Counted from the first letter of the stretch, positions 42,555-54,010 are shown. The stretch: DNA of 64,000 nucleotides from Branchipolynoe longqiensis (GCA_030323885.1 CM059186.1:165351417-165415416), one strand, 5' to 3'. Made by a program: numbers and translations. Notes: a model not told the origin generated them from the sequence alone.

Positions 42555-42680
42555 TATCTGTTGTCCTCATGTTAGCTGCCCTCATGTCAGCTGCCATCAT
42601 GTCAGTTACCCTCCTGTCATTTGTCCTCATGTCAGTTGTCCTCATGTCAGTTGCTAGCATGTCAGTTTCCCTCATGCAAG
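42555..42680 (+). repeat. 15-bp array, CTCATGTCAGTTGTC
   Basis: Eight or so units with variants. It is open on both strands for the same reason as the 26-kb satellite (15 is a multiple of 3). Confidence 0.85.
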
Positions 42681-42681
42681 A

Positions 42682-42750
42682 TTTTTACATGAAGGTAATT
42701 TTAATTCAGGCTAATTCAACTTCGCTTGTGATGAAATGGTTACGGAGCGA
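42682..42750 (+). repeat. Dispersed repeat fragment
   Basis: Resembles the reverse complement of 31016-31088 (GGTAATTTTAATTC, then CTTGTGATGA). Confidence 0.5.
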
Positions 42751-42861
42751 TAAACAAAACAAAATGAATGCAACAAATGAACGTTCTGAAGGTTTGGCTC
42801 CAGTGCTCATCTCAAATTTTGGATTGACGTTTACAGGGTTTTGAACCTCAACTCCTCATAG

Positions 42862-43050
42862 GTATATATGTATACAGCATTAAGTGAGTAGGACAGTGGG
42901 CAGGCGAGCGGTGGCGCCACCGTTGGAGTTGAAGCCTGAGCAGTAGATGAGTAGTCCGAGGCTCAACCACCCAATTACTGGTGGGTGGGTATTAGGATAA
43001 TATAGAATTCCAGGTTATTATACTTGTATAATTCTTATACAGCATATATC
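42862..43050 (+). mobile_element. Solitary Ngaro-like A repeat
   Basis: GC-rich start with GCGGTGGCGCCAC, then the AT-rich end TTATACTTGTATAATTCTTA and CAGCATATAT, the same order as in A repeats. It is close to the sequence at 57472-57645. No coding region is attached. Confidence 0.5.
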
Positions 43051-43300
43051 AATATATATAGGCCCTATATGTAATATATATACTCAAACATGGTGCCCAT
43101 GTGTGAAAGTGCGAAGGGGTCACAAGCTTCTGGATTCAGATAGAATGCTAGACAGGATGCGCTCTCTTCATGACTTCATTGCAATATTACCGAAATATAT
43201 AACTGCATGCGTGTAAATATAATCGGCTATGGCGTGCACATGCGCAATAACACTGGTGACCATACAACCGCATAGATTTGCATTAATACCACACATGTTA

Positions 43301-44005
43301 TACCCCTGTCACACTATGACGTAATGAGCCAACGTGAGCCTAACGTGGTCATTTTTCATCATTACGTTGGGTTACGTCATGATGACGTCAGAATGACGTT
43401 AGAATGACATCGAGCTACATCACATTACGTCGAGTTACGTCAAGGTTTTGGACATGTTCAAAACTTTTGACGTAGCTCGAACATAAGGGTTTATTTTTCG
43501 CCGTACGTTCTGTTCATGTTCAGTGAACGTCAATGACGTTAAACGGACGTTATTCCAACGCTGCTCACTACGTTCAACTACGTTCCACTACGTTGACCCA
43601 CATTAAACCAAGTGCAAATGCCTACGAGGCTTAATGGGAACGTCAGGAGAACGTCAGGAGAACGTCAGGAGAACGTCAGGAGAACGTCAGGAGAACGTCA
43701 GGAGAACGTCAGGAGAACGTCAGGAGAACGTGCATTCAACGTATGTTCAATGTCTCATGACGTAGCTAACGTCACGTAACGTTCTTCTGGCGATGGAATA
43801 ACGTTCATAACGTTCCGTGAGCGTAGTGACGTTGTCCTCTCTCATTGAATGACGGTATCACTACGCTTTACCGACATTACGCTCTCGTCCACTACGCTGC
43901 ATCCACGTTCAACTTGTGCCCAAATTTGCATACTACGCCGAGAAGTTCAACGTTCTTCACGTTCTCCCTACGCTGACGTCATTACGTCGTAGTGTGACAG
44001 GGCCA
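43301..44005. mobile_element. PIF/Harbinger-like MITE, family H, ACGTCA subtype, full length (705 bp)
   Basis: Ends TACCCCTGTCACACTATGAC and TGGCCCTGTCACACTACGAC (inverted), followed by GTAATGA on both sides; TTA duplicated at 43298-43300 and 44006-44008. The interior is dense in ACGTCA, ACGTTA and TGACGTCA (CREB-type) motifs, with an 8-copy 11-bp array (GAACGTCAGGA) at 43636-43730. The central near-palindrome is at 43445-43464 (GTTTTGGACATGTTCAAAAC). Non-coding. Confidence 0.9.
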
Positions 44006-44008
44006 TTA

Positions 44009-44635
44009 GGCCGCGTAGCATACATTTGCCCCACTTTACAGGTCATTCCTGTGGTAGGGCTGTGGCTGTGGGTGGAGTGGGAGGGGGATATTGGAAGAGG
44101 CTCAGCCACTTTAATATCAGCTTATCCTTTAGGGCTGTGTGTTTTTTTATGGGAATCACGTTGAATCAGTGCCTACTTTCCGCTCACAGCGGGCCGGAAA
44201 TGAAAGACATTTAGCGCCGGTACATGTAAGTGCTTCTTATTTATGCAGGCCGTTACCGCCAGGGGAGCAGCAGCTCACGACTAGTAGAAGTGGCCTGTGA
44301 AGCACTGAACCGATTTATTACACTTGCAAACTGGCGGGTGGTTTGTGGGGGCAGGGGGTGGGGTTGGATGCCATCTGGGCATTTTAGTAAACAAAATTAA
44401 TATCAGCCATCCATGTGAAACTCGGAATAGTCAGCATTGTGCTCATTCTGTGTGAACCTACTTTGCAGTTAACCCTTTTCGTTTGTAGGTTCTGAATAGA
44501 AATTGAGCTTTTACTGTGTCTAGTGGATATTAATATTTTAATTTCAGGACAGACACGAATTATCAGATAGAAAAAAGACCATGAAGAATATGGGAACTCA
44601 GATGGAACATACATGATATAATATTCTTATATTAC
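44009..44635. other. No recognisable gene
   Basis: Mixed DNA; frames under 85 residues without motifs. Confidence 0.5.
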
Positions 44636-46925
44636 TATTATTTTTCTTCTCCATTTTCTATTTTTGTTCGCATCCTTATTCTTATTCCTATCCTTATTCT
44701 TATTTCTATCCTTTTTCTTATTCCTATCCTTTTTCTTATTCCTATTCTTATTCTTATTCCTATCCTTATTCTTATTCCTATCCTTATTCTTATTTCTATC
44801 CTTTTTCTTATTCCTATCCTTTTTCTTATTCCTATTCTTATTCTTATTCCTATCCTTATTCTTATTCCTATCATTATTCTTATTTCTATCCTTTTTCTTA
44901 TTCCTGTCCTTATTCTTATTTCTATCCTTTTTCTTATTCCTATCCTTTTTCTTATTCCTATTCTTATTCTTATTCCTATCCTTATTCTTATTCCTACCCT
45001 TATTCTTATTTCTATCCTTTTTCTTATTCCTATCCTTATTCTTATTCCTATCCTTATGCTTATTTCTATCCTTTTCGTATTCTATCCTTCTATTCCTATC
45101 CTTTTCTTATTCATTCCTTTCTATCTATTCTTATTCTTATTCCTATTCTTATTCTTATTCCTATCCTTATTATTATTCCTACCCTTATTCTTATTTCTAT
45201 CCTTTTTCTTATTCCTATCCTTATTCTTATTCCTATCCTTATACTTATTTCTATCCTTTTTCTTATTCCTATCCTTTTTCTTATTCCTATCCTTTTTCTT
45301 ATTCCTATTCTTATTCTTATTCCTATCCTTATTCTTATTCCTATCCTTATTCTTATTTCTATCCTTTTTCTTATTCCTATCCTTATTCTTATTTCTATCC
45401 TTTTTCTTATTCCTATCCTTTTTCTTATTCCTATTCTTATTCTTATTCCTATCCTTATTCTTATTCCTATCCTTATTCTTATTTCTATCCTTTTTCTTAT
45501 TCCTATCCTTATTCTTATTTCTATCCTTTTTCTTATTCCTATCCTTTTTCTTATTCCTATCCTTATTCTTATTCCTATCCTTATTCTTATTCCTATCCTT
45601 ATTCTTATTTTCTATCCTTTTTCTTATTCCTATCCTTATTCTTATTTCTATCCTTATTCTTATTCCTATCCTTTTTCTTATTCCTATCCTTATCTTATTC
45701 TATCTTTCTTATCCTCTTTTCTTATTCCTATCCTTATTCTTATTCCTATCCTTATTCTTATTCCTATCCTTTTCTTATTCCTATCCTTATTCTTATTTCT
45801 ATCCTTTTCTTATTCCTATCCTTATTCTTTAATTTCTCTATCCTTTTTCTTATTCCTATTCTTATTCTTATTCTATCCTTATTCTTATTCCTATCCTTAT
45901 TCTTATTCTATCCTTTTCTTATTCCTATCCTTTTTTATTCTATCCTTTTCTATTCTATCCTTTTTCTTATTCTTTTTCTTATTCCTATCCTTGTTCTTAT
46001 TCCTATCCTTATTCTTATTTCTATCATGTTTTTTATTCCTATCCTTATTCTTATTCCTATCCTTATACTTATTTCTATCCTTTTTCTTATTCCTATCCGT
46101 TTTCTTATTCCTATCCTTTTTCTTATTCCTATCCTTTTTCTTATTCCTATTCTTATTCTTATTCTATCTTTCTTCTATTTTCTTATTCCTTTATTCTTAT
46201 TTCTATCTTTTCTTATTCCTTCTTTCTTATTCCTATATTTCTTATTCTATCTTTTTCTTATTCCTATCCTTTTTCTTATTCTATCCTTTTTCTTTATTTC
46301 TATCCTCTTTTCTTATTCCTATTTTCTATCTTCTATTCTTATTCCTATCCTTTTTCTTATTCCTATCCTTCTATTCTCTTATTCCTATCCTTATTCTTAT
46401 TTCTTCCTATTCTTATTCCTATCTTTTTCTTATTCCTTTTCTTATTCTTATCCTATCCTTATTCTTATTCCTATCCTTATTCTTATTCCTGTCCTTTTTC
46501 TTATTCCTATCCTTATTCTTATTCCTATCCTTTTTCTTATTCCTATCCTTATTCTTATTTCTATCCTTTTTCTTATTCCTATCCTTATTCTTATTTCTAT
46601 CCTTTTTCTTATCCCTATCCTTATTCTGATTTCTATCCTTTTTCTTATTCCTATCCTTTTTCTTATTCCTATCCTTATTCTTATTCCTATCCCTATTCTT
46701 ATTCCTATCCTTTTTTTTATTTGTTATTCCTATCCTTTTTCTTATTCCTATCCTTATTCTTATTCCTATCCTTTCTCTTATTCCTATCCTTTTCCTTATT
46801 CCTATCCTTATTCGTATTCTAACCCTATCATTATTATTTTTCTTTTTATTATTCCTATCCTTATTATTATCATTATTTTTATTCTTATATATATTCTTAT
46901 TCTTATTAATATCCGTATTATTATC
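44636..46925. repeat. TTATTCCTATCC polypyrimidine-rich satellite, 2.3 kb
   Basis: Hexamer-based array (CTTATT, CCTATC, TTTCTA, CTTTTT) organised in 12-, 18- and about 160-bp higher units; for example 44664-44850 recurs nearly exactly several times up to 45600. It becomes irregular after 45600. The 784-residue plus frame (44664-47018) is the longest open frame in the window, but it is only F, L, S, I, P and Y repeats. No gene. Confidence 0.95.
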
Positions 46926-47236
46926 GGTATCCGAAAACAACACCAGCACACACATATGCATATATCGCACCTCCTACTGTTTGGCGGCTGGAGTTACAAA
47001 CCATTCAATATATTGTAATCACAATAGATTAACATGTAGTACCAGCAGCCACATCCACCTAGGGCAGTGTTATGGAGAGAATGTTTGATCAGTCGTCCTT
47101 GTGGATGTTATTCAATGCCTGTCAAGTGTCAACCTTACTGGGTTAGACTGTTCTCGCGACATGATGGATACGCCAACCTACGATAATAATCAAATATGAA
47201 ATGACTGATTAACATTTAACAATACAAATATAAATT
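46926..47236. other. No recognisable gene
   Basis: Short unique DNA between two arrays. Confidence 0.4.
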
Positions 47237-47365
47237 AGTGGATCAGTTGGGAAAATGTAAATTAGTGGATCAGTTGGGAAAATGTAAATTAGTGGATCAG
47301 TTGGGTAAATGTAAATTAGTGCATCAGTTGGGTAAATGTAAATTAGTGCATCAGTTGGGAAAATC
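47237..47365 (+). repeat. 27-bp array, five copies
   Basis: Units of TTAGTGGATCAGTTGGGAAA plus ATGTAAA. Two variants (GGATCA/GCATCA, GGGAAA/GGGTAA) are ordered along the array. Confidence 0.95.
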
Positions 47366-47485
47366 GAGTGTAAAGTCTTTGACATATTGGTCACTTCCCG
47401 GTTCAGCCATTATTGTTATGATGGTGAGTGTTGAGTGGTGAGCGGAAGCCAGCTTGCCCCAGTTCCGGCCTAGCTGGTTTGGTAA

Positions 47486-48143
47486 AGTCCCAGTCACACA
47501 TAGCCGGATGAGCCCCGGATTTTGAGCCGGACCACCCACGGACCAATGCCCGGACTGTCCCGGACTGCCATGGATAAAATCACTGTTTTCGTTGATTTTT
47601 ACCTCGCAGTCACACTTTTCCGGATGAGCCCCGGACGAGCCCCGGACCGCCCCATACCACCCCCGGACTGCCCCCAGACTGGGCTGGACTGGCCCCGGAC
47701 GAGGCCGGACCACCCCCGGACCACCCCCGGACTATCCCGGATCACCCCCAGACTATCCCGGATCACCCCCGGTCTTATGGGGGCAGTGGCTAGGCCGGGG
47801 ATAGTCCTGGATAGTCCGGGGATGGTCCGGGTCAAACCATGGCTCAAAATGACCCCGGACCACCCCCGGACAGGCCCGGTCCACCCCGCACCACCCCCGA
47901 AATACCCGGACCACCCCTGTACCACCCCCGGATCAGGCCAGATCAGGCCGAATTGAGCCCGGATCACAAAATCCCCCGGACAGCCCCGGATGTTTTAAAC
48001 AGCCACGGATCAGGCCGGATCAGGGGGTGTCAGCACGGACGAGCCACGGACGAGCCACGGATCACCCCGGATCGCCCCGGACCACCCCGGATGGCGGTCC
48101 GGGGCTCGTCCGGCCCCTGATCTGGGTATGTGTGACTGAGGCT
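47486..48143. mobile_element. PIF/Harbinger-like MITE, family H, CCGGAC subtype (658 bp)
   Basis: Ends AGTCCCAGTCACACATAGCC and AGCCTCAGTCACACATACCC (inverted), TAA duplicated at 47483-47485 and 48144-48146. The interior is dense in CCCGGAC, CCCCGGACNA and ACCACCCCCGGA motifs. A second copy of the left end lies inside at about 47605 (GCAGTCACACTTTTCCGGAT). Proline- and glycine-rich frames on both strands (47522-47956, 47599-47967) are by-products. Confidence 0.85.
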
Positions 48144-48182
48144 TAAGCGTAGAGTGTCAACTACACGGTATGGTGACGCAAG

Positions 48183-48545
48183 GCTTTAAAGTTGCATATA
48201 GCAATGGTTTTGACTTTGAGGTTCTGTCCTTTGTCTGAGATAAATATATTAAATTGATTTTTTATTATCTACCGTACTTTAGTTTGAATTAACTTTCATT
48301 TTAAATGGTTATCTCTTGAGTTATTTGAAGTACAAGTATGTATAATTAGTTTTGGCAAGCACACCAAAACTATGACACCATAGGCTACTGCAGTAACATG
48401 TTCTATTCAACTGAATCAGTGTTCCCGTGCATGTGGCAACACATGTTTAATAGGCGCATCGGTATCTAAATTATATATATGTAGAATCATATCTAGATAA
48501 TTGCGTTGATTTTGACAAGTTTATGCTTCATCGTATTTATGCATC
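48183..48545 (-). mobile_element. TTAA-type MITE, family K
   Basis: Starts TTTAAAGTTGCATATAGCAA and follows family K to GCTTCATCGTATTTATGCA; the last terminus is degraded. It begins 39 bp after a family H element. Confidence 0.8.
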
Positions 48546-48794
48546 ACCATTGAATTCACCGTTGTACTACACACAGGCTACTCTGATACTGTGGCGTGCG
48601 CCTTAATTCTGATTGACTGAATCACATTAATTCCATATGACGTCATTAAGACGTGGCTTTTACTGCACCAACAACAGCGGGGTTGTTTTCCAGTACCGTG
48701 GCAGGTGAGAAACCATTCCTTCTCTCCCGATGACGCTCATACCAATTGATCACTACCACTTTCAAATTAGGCCTGTTCTAAATTAACTATTATA

Positions 48795-48965
48795 ATCCTC
48801 TAGAGTGTCCTGCCCCACTGGGATAGAGTGGTCCTGGAAATATGAACTAATGATATCCTACTCAGTCAGGCTATTCTACCGTTGAATCAAGAAGTCCTTA
48901 CTCTATTTAGATATATCGATCACCGAACAGGGGAGCGATACTTATCACTAATGTGTACACGTTTT
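48795..48965 (-). mobile_element. SINE body, strongly decayed
   Basis: CTGCCCCACTGGGATAGAGT, ACTCAGTCAGGCTATTCTAC and the AGTCCTTACTCTATTTAGAT segment follow the order of the SINE body on minus. Many changes; head barely readable near 48920. Confidence 0.5.
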
Positions 48966-49524
48966 GATTATTAATGACGAAGAAAAATACTTCATATAAG
49001 AGGACAGTAAGCACCGTAGTGCACCATCATGCTATAGAAAGAGACACTAAGTACAAGACCAAAACATCATTTTCACTTATTTGGCATTTCATGTGTTTTG
49101 CTCTATTTAACGTATAGAATCCTGAACGTCACACATTTCTTTCAAACAATGAATGTTGCTTCTAAAATAAAAGCAGACGGTGAGTGTCTCCGTCATCAAA
49201 ATCTGTATGTTCCGCTGAAAACGTGGTTCCCCAAAGTACAATGCAAAACAGACTTGACATTGTAGATATGCCTGACTATTTTCTTTTGGTTCAAGTGTTT
49301 TTCTTCCTGTGAATAAGATGTTGTCAGTGCTAATTTCAAGCTCCAATGACAATTGTCACTACAAATTAAACAAAGCTACAACAATATATATAGACAATTA
49401 CAAGACAATAAACAAACCATCAATATGAATCACAGGTTAAGAACAAGATAAGAGAAAAACATTAAATATGGGGAGGTAACTATGTTAGACTAGAAATACA
49501 ATGGTAAACCGTAGTAGGGGGGCA
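48966..49524. other. No recognisable gene
   Basis: AT-rich. The 81-residue minus frame (49107-49352) looks non-repetitive but has no domain I recognise and no clear splice or start context. Confidence 0.4.
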
Positions 49525-49526
49525 TA

Positions 49527-50160
49527 AAGGGCGCATTCCATATCCGCGTAATGCGTAATGCATATGCGAATGCGAATGCGACAAAAAATCGAAATGCCTT
49601 GAAACCTATGAGGTACATTCCATACACGCGTAATGCGTAATGCGAATGCGAATGCGTCAGAAATTCATTATCCCGATCGCTCCATGTAGCGATCGGTGCG
49701 TAGTGCGTTATGCATCAAGCTGGATGTGAATAGAAACCTGAGTCTGATGTGTCCATTAGTTTAACACCAGGAGAGGCGACTGAGCATTACGGAACAGTCT
49801 CACAGAGGGGTGCTAATTGGAAACACATGGTGAGCTGGGCACCAGGGAGACATACGGTTAGGGGAAAGCTAAAAATGCTACCATGTGCACAGAAATATGA
49901 ATACTTATCTATAATTTGGTTATAATAAAGGTAGGAACCCCCATCTGACATATAAAAAGTTACATAGATATACATGCAATATTTGGTCACATACAGAGCA
50001 GTATGGAGAATAATTGTTTATTTTTATTTTTTAAATATAGCCAGTCGTGCGCCACATAACGCATTACGCATTACGCGTATATGGAATGCTGGCATTCGCA
50101 TAACGCATAACGCGTAGCGCATAACGCATTATGCATTACGCGTATATGGAATGCGCCCTT
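49527..50160. mobile_element. MITE, family G, GCGTAATGC subtype (634 bp)
   Basis: Ends AAGGGCGCATTCCATATCCG and AAGGGCGCATTCCATATACG (inverted), each followed by GCGTAATGC units; TA on both sides. The centre is the reverse complement of the centre of 22216-22835, including GTAGGAACC, ATCTATAATTTGG and the ACACCAGGAGAGGCGACTGA region. Termini and subterminal arrays differ from that copy. Confidence 0.8.
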
Positions 50161-50162
50161 TA

Positions 50163-51240
50163 CTGATTATCTTTCTAGTGGTGAAATACTTGTTGAAAGG
50201 GTGATGGTGGGATGTAGGGTAAGGATGTAGGGTGGGCCTTTGTGTTTGAACTGGTCATTTTGCGTGAGTGTTTAGGTTTAAACAAATTAGTGCAGACTTG
50301 ATTTAATCCTGTGTTTCAAATGCAGGATAAAATCTGTCTTATTATGCAGAAACAGTGAACTGCAACTTTAGATTGTGCCGCGATTGTTGCCCTGGGCCAT
50401 ATAGACCCAATGAGTAATGATAACATATTTACAATTTAAACCACAGAATTTGTGTATCAAAGAAAATGTTCTGATTTCATCATGCATTTTTCTAACATGT
50501 GTTTGTTTCGTTAAATGGGAGTTGGTAGGTTATCCGTATATCAGCTCCAGAGCTCATAATTTTGTATTACATATTATTATTTTGTTTATAAGGGGTAGTC
50601 GGACGACAGTGATTAATGGGTACACTGTTCCTACAATTTCTATTGTCAACAGTTTAGTTTATGCTTGTAGATTATGCATGGAAATCTTCAAAAAATATGT
50701 CTAAACATGTCTAAAATGTCTATATTATACATGAAGAATTCAGGCACAAAACTTTTACGCAAATACAGGAATATGTATGTAACTATTATATGTTGTTTTG
50801 GATTATATTTGTGTACGTGGATGTGGATAATTAAATATTATATATGTGTATGTGTGAAAGAATCTTCTGCTGTTGCAGTCATCCTGAAGGGGTTGTCAGT
50901 TATGGAGAGGGTTCTACCGGGGTGGGCGCTGTTTGTCCCGCTGTGGCTTACCGGCGAGTGTCCCAGTACATCCGGGGGTGACTGAAGGGCGGACAACGCC
51001 TCGCCCGGGAAACCTTGCCCGACCAATCGGCGCGACCTCGGGATGTAATTGGGTGCCGGCTAGGCGACCCGACACTATTAAATATGTAACGTCTCCGATT
51101 TGTATTAGCAGCCGATGCCGCAGCGTGACCGAGTTTTGCAAATGGAAACCGATGTGGTTCACACGCACATTTTAATACCGATGATGAGGCAATGACATAA
51201 GCATAGGCACTGATGGCAGGTTAGTGGAGGCCGACTAGGA
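50163..51240. other. No recognisable gene
   Basis: AT-rich to 50850, then a GC-rich patch (50880-51080) with GCCCGGGAAACCTTGCCCGA. Frames such as 50417-50704 and 50674-50985 have no domain. Confidence 0.45.
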
Positions 51241-51244
51241 GCAG

Positions 51245-52015
51245 AACGGCGGGGGGTGAGGTATGATAGGAGGAGGGGAGGGGGATGGGAGGGAGGGGGA
51301 TGGAAGGGATTGGGGAGTAGGGAGGGGGGAGATGGGGGAGGGATGAGGAGGAGAGGTGTAGGGGAGGGATGGAGAAGGAAGGATGGGGAGGAGGGGTGGG
51401 GAAGGAGGCATGTGGAGGAGGAATGGGGAGGGGTGGGGAGGAGGGGTGGGGAAGGAGGGGTGGGGAGGAGGAATGGGGAGGGGTGGGGAGGAGGAATGGG
51501 GAGGGGTGGGGAGGAGTGATGGGGAAGGGATGGGGGAAGAAAGATGGGGAGGAGGGTGGGGAGGCGGGATGGGGAGGAAGGGTGGGGAGGGAAGAGACTG
51601 GGGGGAGGATGGATGAGGGAGCAGGGGGAGGGATGAGGGAGAGGGAGAAGAGAAGAGGGTAAGGAAGGGAGGAGGGAGGGATGGGGAGAATGGTGGGGAG
51701 GAGGGAGAAAGCGGAGAGGGAAGGCGGAGGGAGGAAAGGAGTGGAGACGGGGGTAGGACGAAAGAGGGGCAGGGAGGAAGGATGGGGGGGGGGGTGAGGG
51801 AGGAAACGGAAGAGAGGGGTGGGGAGGTGGAAGGGGAAGAGAGAGGAAAGTAAAAGAGAGGAGGCAGAGGAGGGAAGAAGAGCATCGAGGTATTCGATGG
51901 AGGGAGGAGTGCGATGGGGAAGGTCGGAGCAGGGGGAAGAGGGAGGATGGTGGAGAGAAGACGGGAGAGAGAGGAGGCGGAGGAGAGGAGGGTGGAGGGT
52001 GGAGGAGAAAGGTGC
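51245..52015. repeat. GGGGAGGAGG polypurine tract, 770 bp
   Basis: The plus strand is almost all G and A, in irregular GGGGAGG, GGAATGGGGA and GGTGGGGAGG units. The proline- and serine-rich minus frames of 216-406 residues are shadows. Confidence 0.95.
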
Positions 52016-52054
52016 CTGCTGCAAACACCAGTCTCCCCACCCTACTGTATCTCT

Positions 52055-52110
52055 GGTGGGTCCTGATGTTGTCATGACGTAAAACCCCAATAAACAACAA
52101 CAACAAACAG
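52055..52110 (+). mobile_element. SINE 3' tail fragment
   Basis: GATGTTGTCATGACGTAAAA then CCCCAATAAACAACAACAAC matches the tail of the common SINE; body absent. Confidence 0.6.
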
Positions 52111-52320
52111 CCTCTGGTGGGAGTAGGAATCGCAAGAAGACAACAAAACACCACAAGGGATCGTCGAGTATCACAGCTCACAAGCTGACCAGGGTGTATC
52201 GCTAATAAAACCTGGCAGCACCCTGGTGTGTTGACAGGGCCCCGCCGAGCCGGCACCGAGTTAGCGAGTTCAGAGTGTTGTGTGTGGCTGACGGGCAGGG
52301 GAGGGGGAGGGGTAACTACG

Positions 52321-52349
52321 CGGGCTGCGCACCGTTTATGCGCAGCCCG
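52321..52349. other. Perfect 11-bp hairpin
   Basis: CGGGCTGCGCA, a 7-base loop, then TGCGCAGCCCG. Confidence 0.7.
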
Positions 52350-52515
52350 GATCTGGTTCCGCACTGAATAATTTGTCACTTCTCAGATGGCACCCGCCGC
52401 TAGCATGTGTAGGCTGATTGCATTCCGCTTTTAATAACCATTACAGTATGCTCAACCCGAGCACACCTTTTCTTTAAAGGGATTTGGGAGTGTATGGGGG
52501 GGGGGGTGAGAATTT

Positions 52516-52549
52516 ATTCATTTATTTATTTATTTATTTATTTATTACA
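52516..52549. repeat. ATTT microsatellite
   Basis: About eight TTTA units after a G11 run. Confidence 0.95.
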
Positions 52550-52596
52550 TGAACAATGGTAAGTAGCTACATCGTCCATTAAACCATTCGGGTTAA

Positions 52597-52919
52597 CCGG
52601 ACGCAGTGAACGGAATCGGTAGAGCGAAGGCCTCCCGGGCGGAAGATCGGGAGTTCAATTCCTGGTCGAGTCAAACCAATGACTTACACAATTGATACTT
52701 TTCGCTTCCCAGCTGGGCACTTGGCATTAATAGGATAGGGCAAGGACTGGTTAGGTCAGTGTCAGGATAATGGTACTGAATGGGATATTGGCTCATGGTG
52801 CTGGCGGCCTGATTTGCCAGTAGTGCAGCACTAAAAAGTTGGCATGAGTGTGAACTGTGACAAGTCAGTACCGATCCTGATATGACCTTGGATGTTGTCA
52901 GGACGTAAAACTCCGCACA
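52597..52919 (+). mobile_element. SINE, type A head, full length
   Basis: The head CCGGACGCAGTGAACGGAAT, A-box ATCGGTAGAGCGAAGGC and B box GGAGTTCAATTCC lead to GTCGAGTCAAACCAATGACT, the common body and the ACGTAAAACTCC tail. Best preserved type A head in the window. Confidence 0.85.
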
Positions 52920-53665
52920 GGAGGCCTGTGGTTAGGTATAGTGGGAGGCAGCAGCAGCTGTAGTGCGGGTGTGGTGGCGCCACGTGGTCTACTACGACTG
53001 ACGCGTAATCGAAGGAAGCGCCAGTTCCGGTTAGTGAGAACTCACGGAACTAACCAGCCAGGACCACTCCATTATCGAAGGAAACCACTACCCAACCCCC
53101 ACTCCAACCGACTCCAACCAACCCTCCCCCAAGCGCATCTGGAGTCAGTGTGCACTGACAGTCAGACACATTCTGCTTGGGTGTGTAGATTTCATGGGCT
53201 TGCACCAAACATGTTGTAATGTACATAGCCTGTGAGATGTCATTAAGATGAAGAGATGTTAAGAGTTCCTGAGAAAAAGTGGACTGCATCATCTACTTTC
53301 AGTATAGCTATTTTTCATGAGGTAATCCTTGCTTTCATTTCACAACAAAAATAACAACAGTGTTTTAATATGAATAGCGTCCCTACGAATATCTGGACTG
53401 TATGGCCTCCAGTAATATTAGCTGTGTTTTGTGAGTTAACATTAGCCGTCATTTCACACAGATTTAACCACTTCAAAATTATATATGAGATATTTTGTTT
53501 CAGCATTATTCAACACAAATCCGGTGAATTCAGACTGTCGTGTTCAATGCAGGCATATAAATGTGGCGAACACAACTGACAGAATAAATACTAACAACTT
53601 GTTATCTGTCAATGTGGCTCTTGCTGCCGATACAGCATTAAACAATCAGTAATCAAACCCACTCA
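52920..53665. other. No recognisable gene
   Basis: Unique-looking DNA; short frames only. Confidence 0.5.
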
Positions 53666-53667
53666 AT

Positions 53668-54010
53668 GGACCCCGCCAGTTAAGCTGGAAAGTACCTGAA
53701 GAGAGTGCTTCCAGATTCTGCCGACAGATGTCAGTAGCTTAACTGGAGGGGTGTAATACATGAAGAGATTGGCAGTGAAATTCCAGAAGAAAAAGACAAT
53801 ATAGTTGTCTTTTTCTTAGATATAAAACAGGGATAAGATCTTGAATCCTTTTGCGATATGCATATCTGAATATAATCAGGCATTTTATTATATTTCCAAG
53901 CATTCTTTACAGATACATAGCATGTGAAATCATAGGCAGTCGGGGAATGTACCCGACTAGAGTGGTTACAGATTCTGCCGACAGATGTCACTAGCTTAAC
54001 TGGCGGGGTG
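53668..54010. mobile_element. Composite of short inverted modules
   Basis: GGACCCCGCCAGTTAAGCT at 53668 is mirrored by AGCTTAACTGGAGGGG (53737-53752) and again by AGCTTAACTGGCGGGG (53993-54008). Both mirror copies are preceded by AGATTCTGCCGACAGATGTC. So an approximately 85-bp TIR unit shares its left end with a longer approximately 340-bp unit. Confidence 0.6.

Noticed and set aside
43301..44005. CREB-response enhancer, suggested by many TGACGTCA sites
   Set aside because: The sites belong to the filler of a TTA-flanked MITE also present at 14382; there is no adjacent gene to regulate. Secondary use as an enhancer cannot be excluded.
44664..47018. 784-residue plus-strand open frame, the longest in the window
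   Set aside because: It lies in a hexamer-based satellite and encodes only F/L/S/I/P/Y repeats; the repeat lacks stop codons, and overlapping frames on both strands are open too.
51159..52379. 406-residue proline/serine-rich minus-strand frame
   Set aside because: Complement of a polypurine tract; composition explains it.
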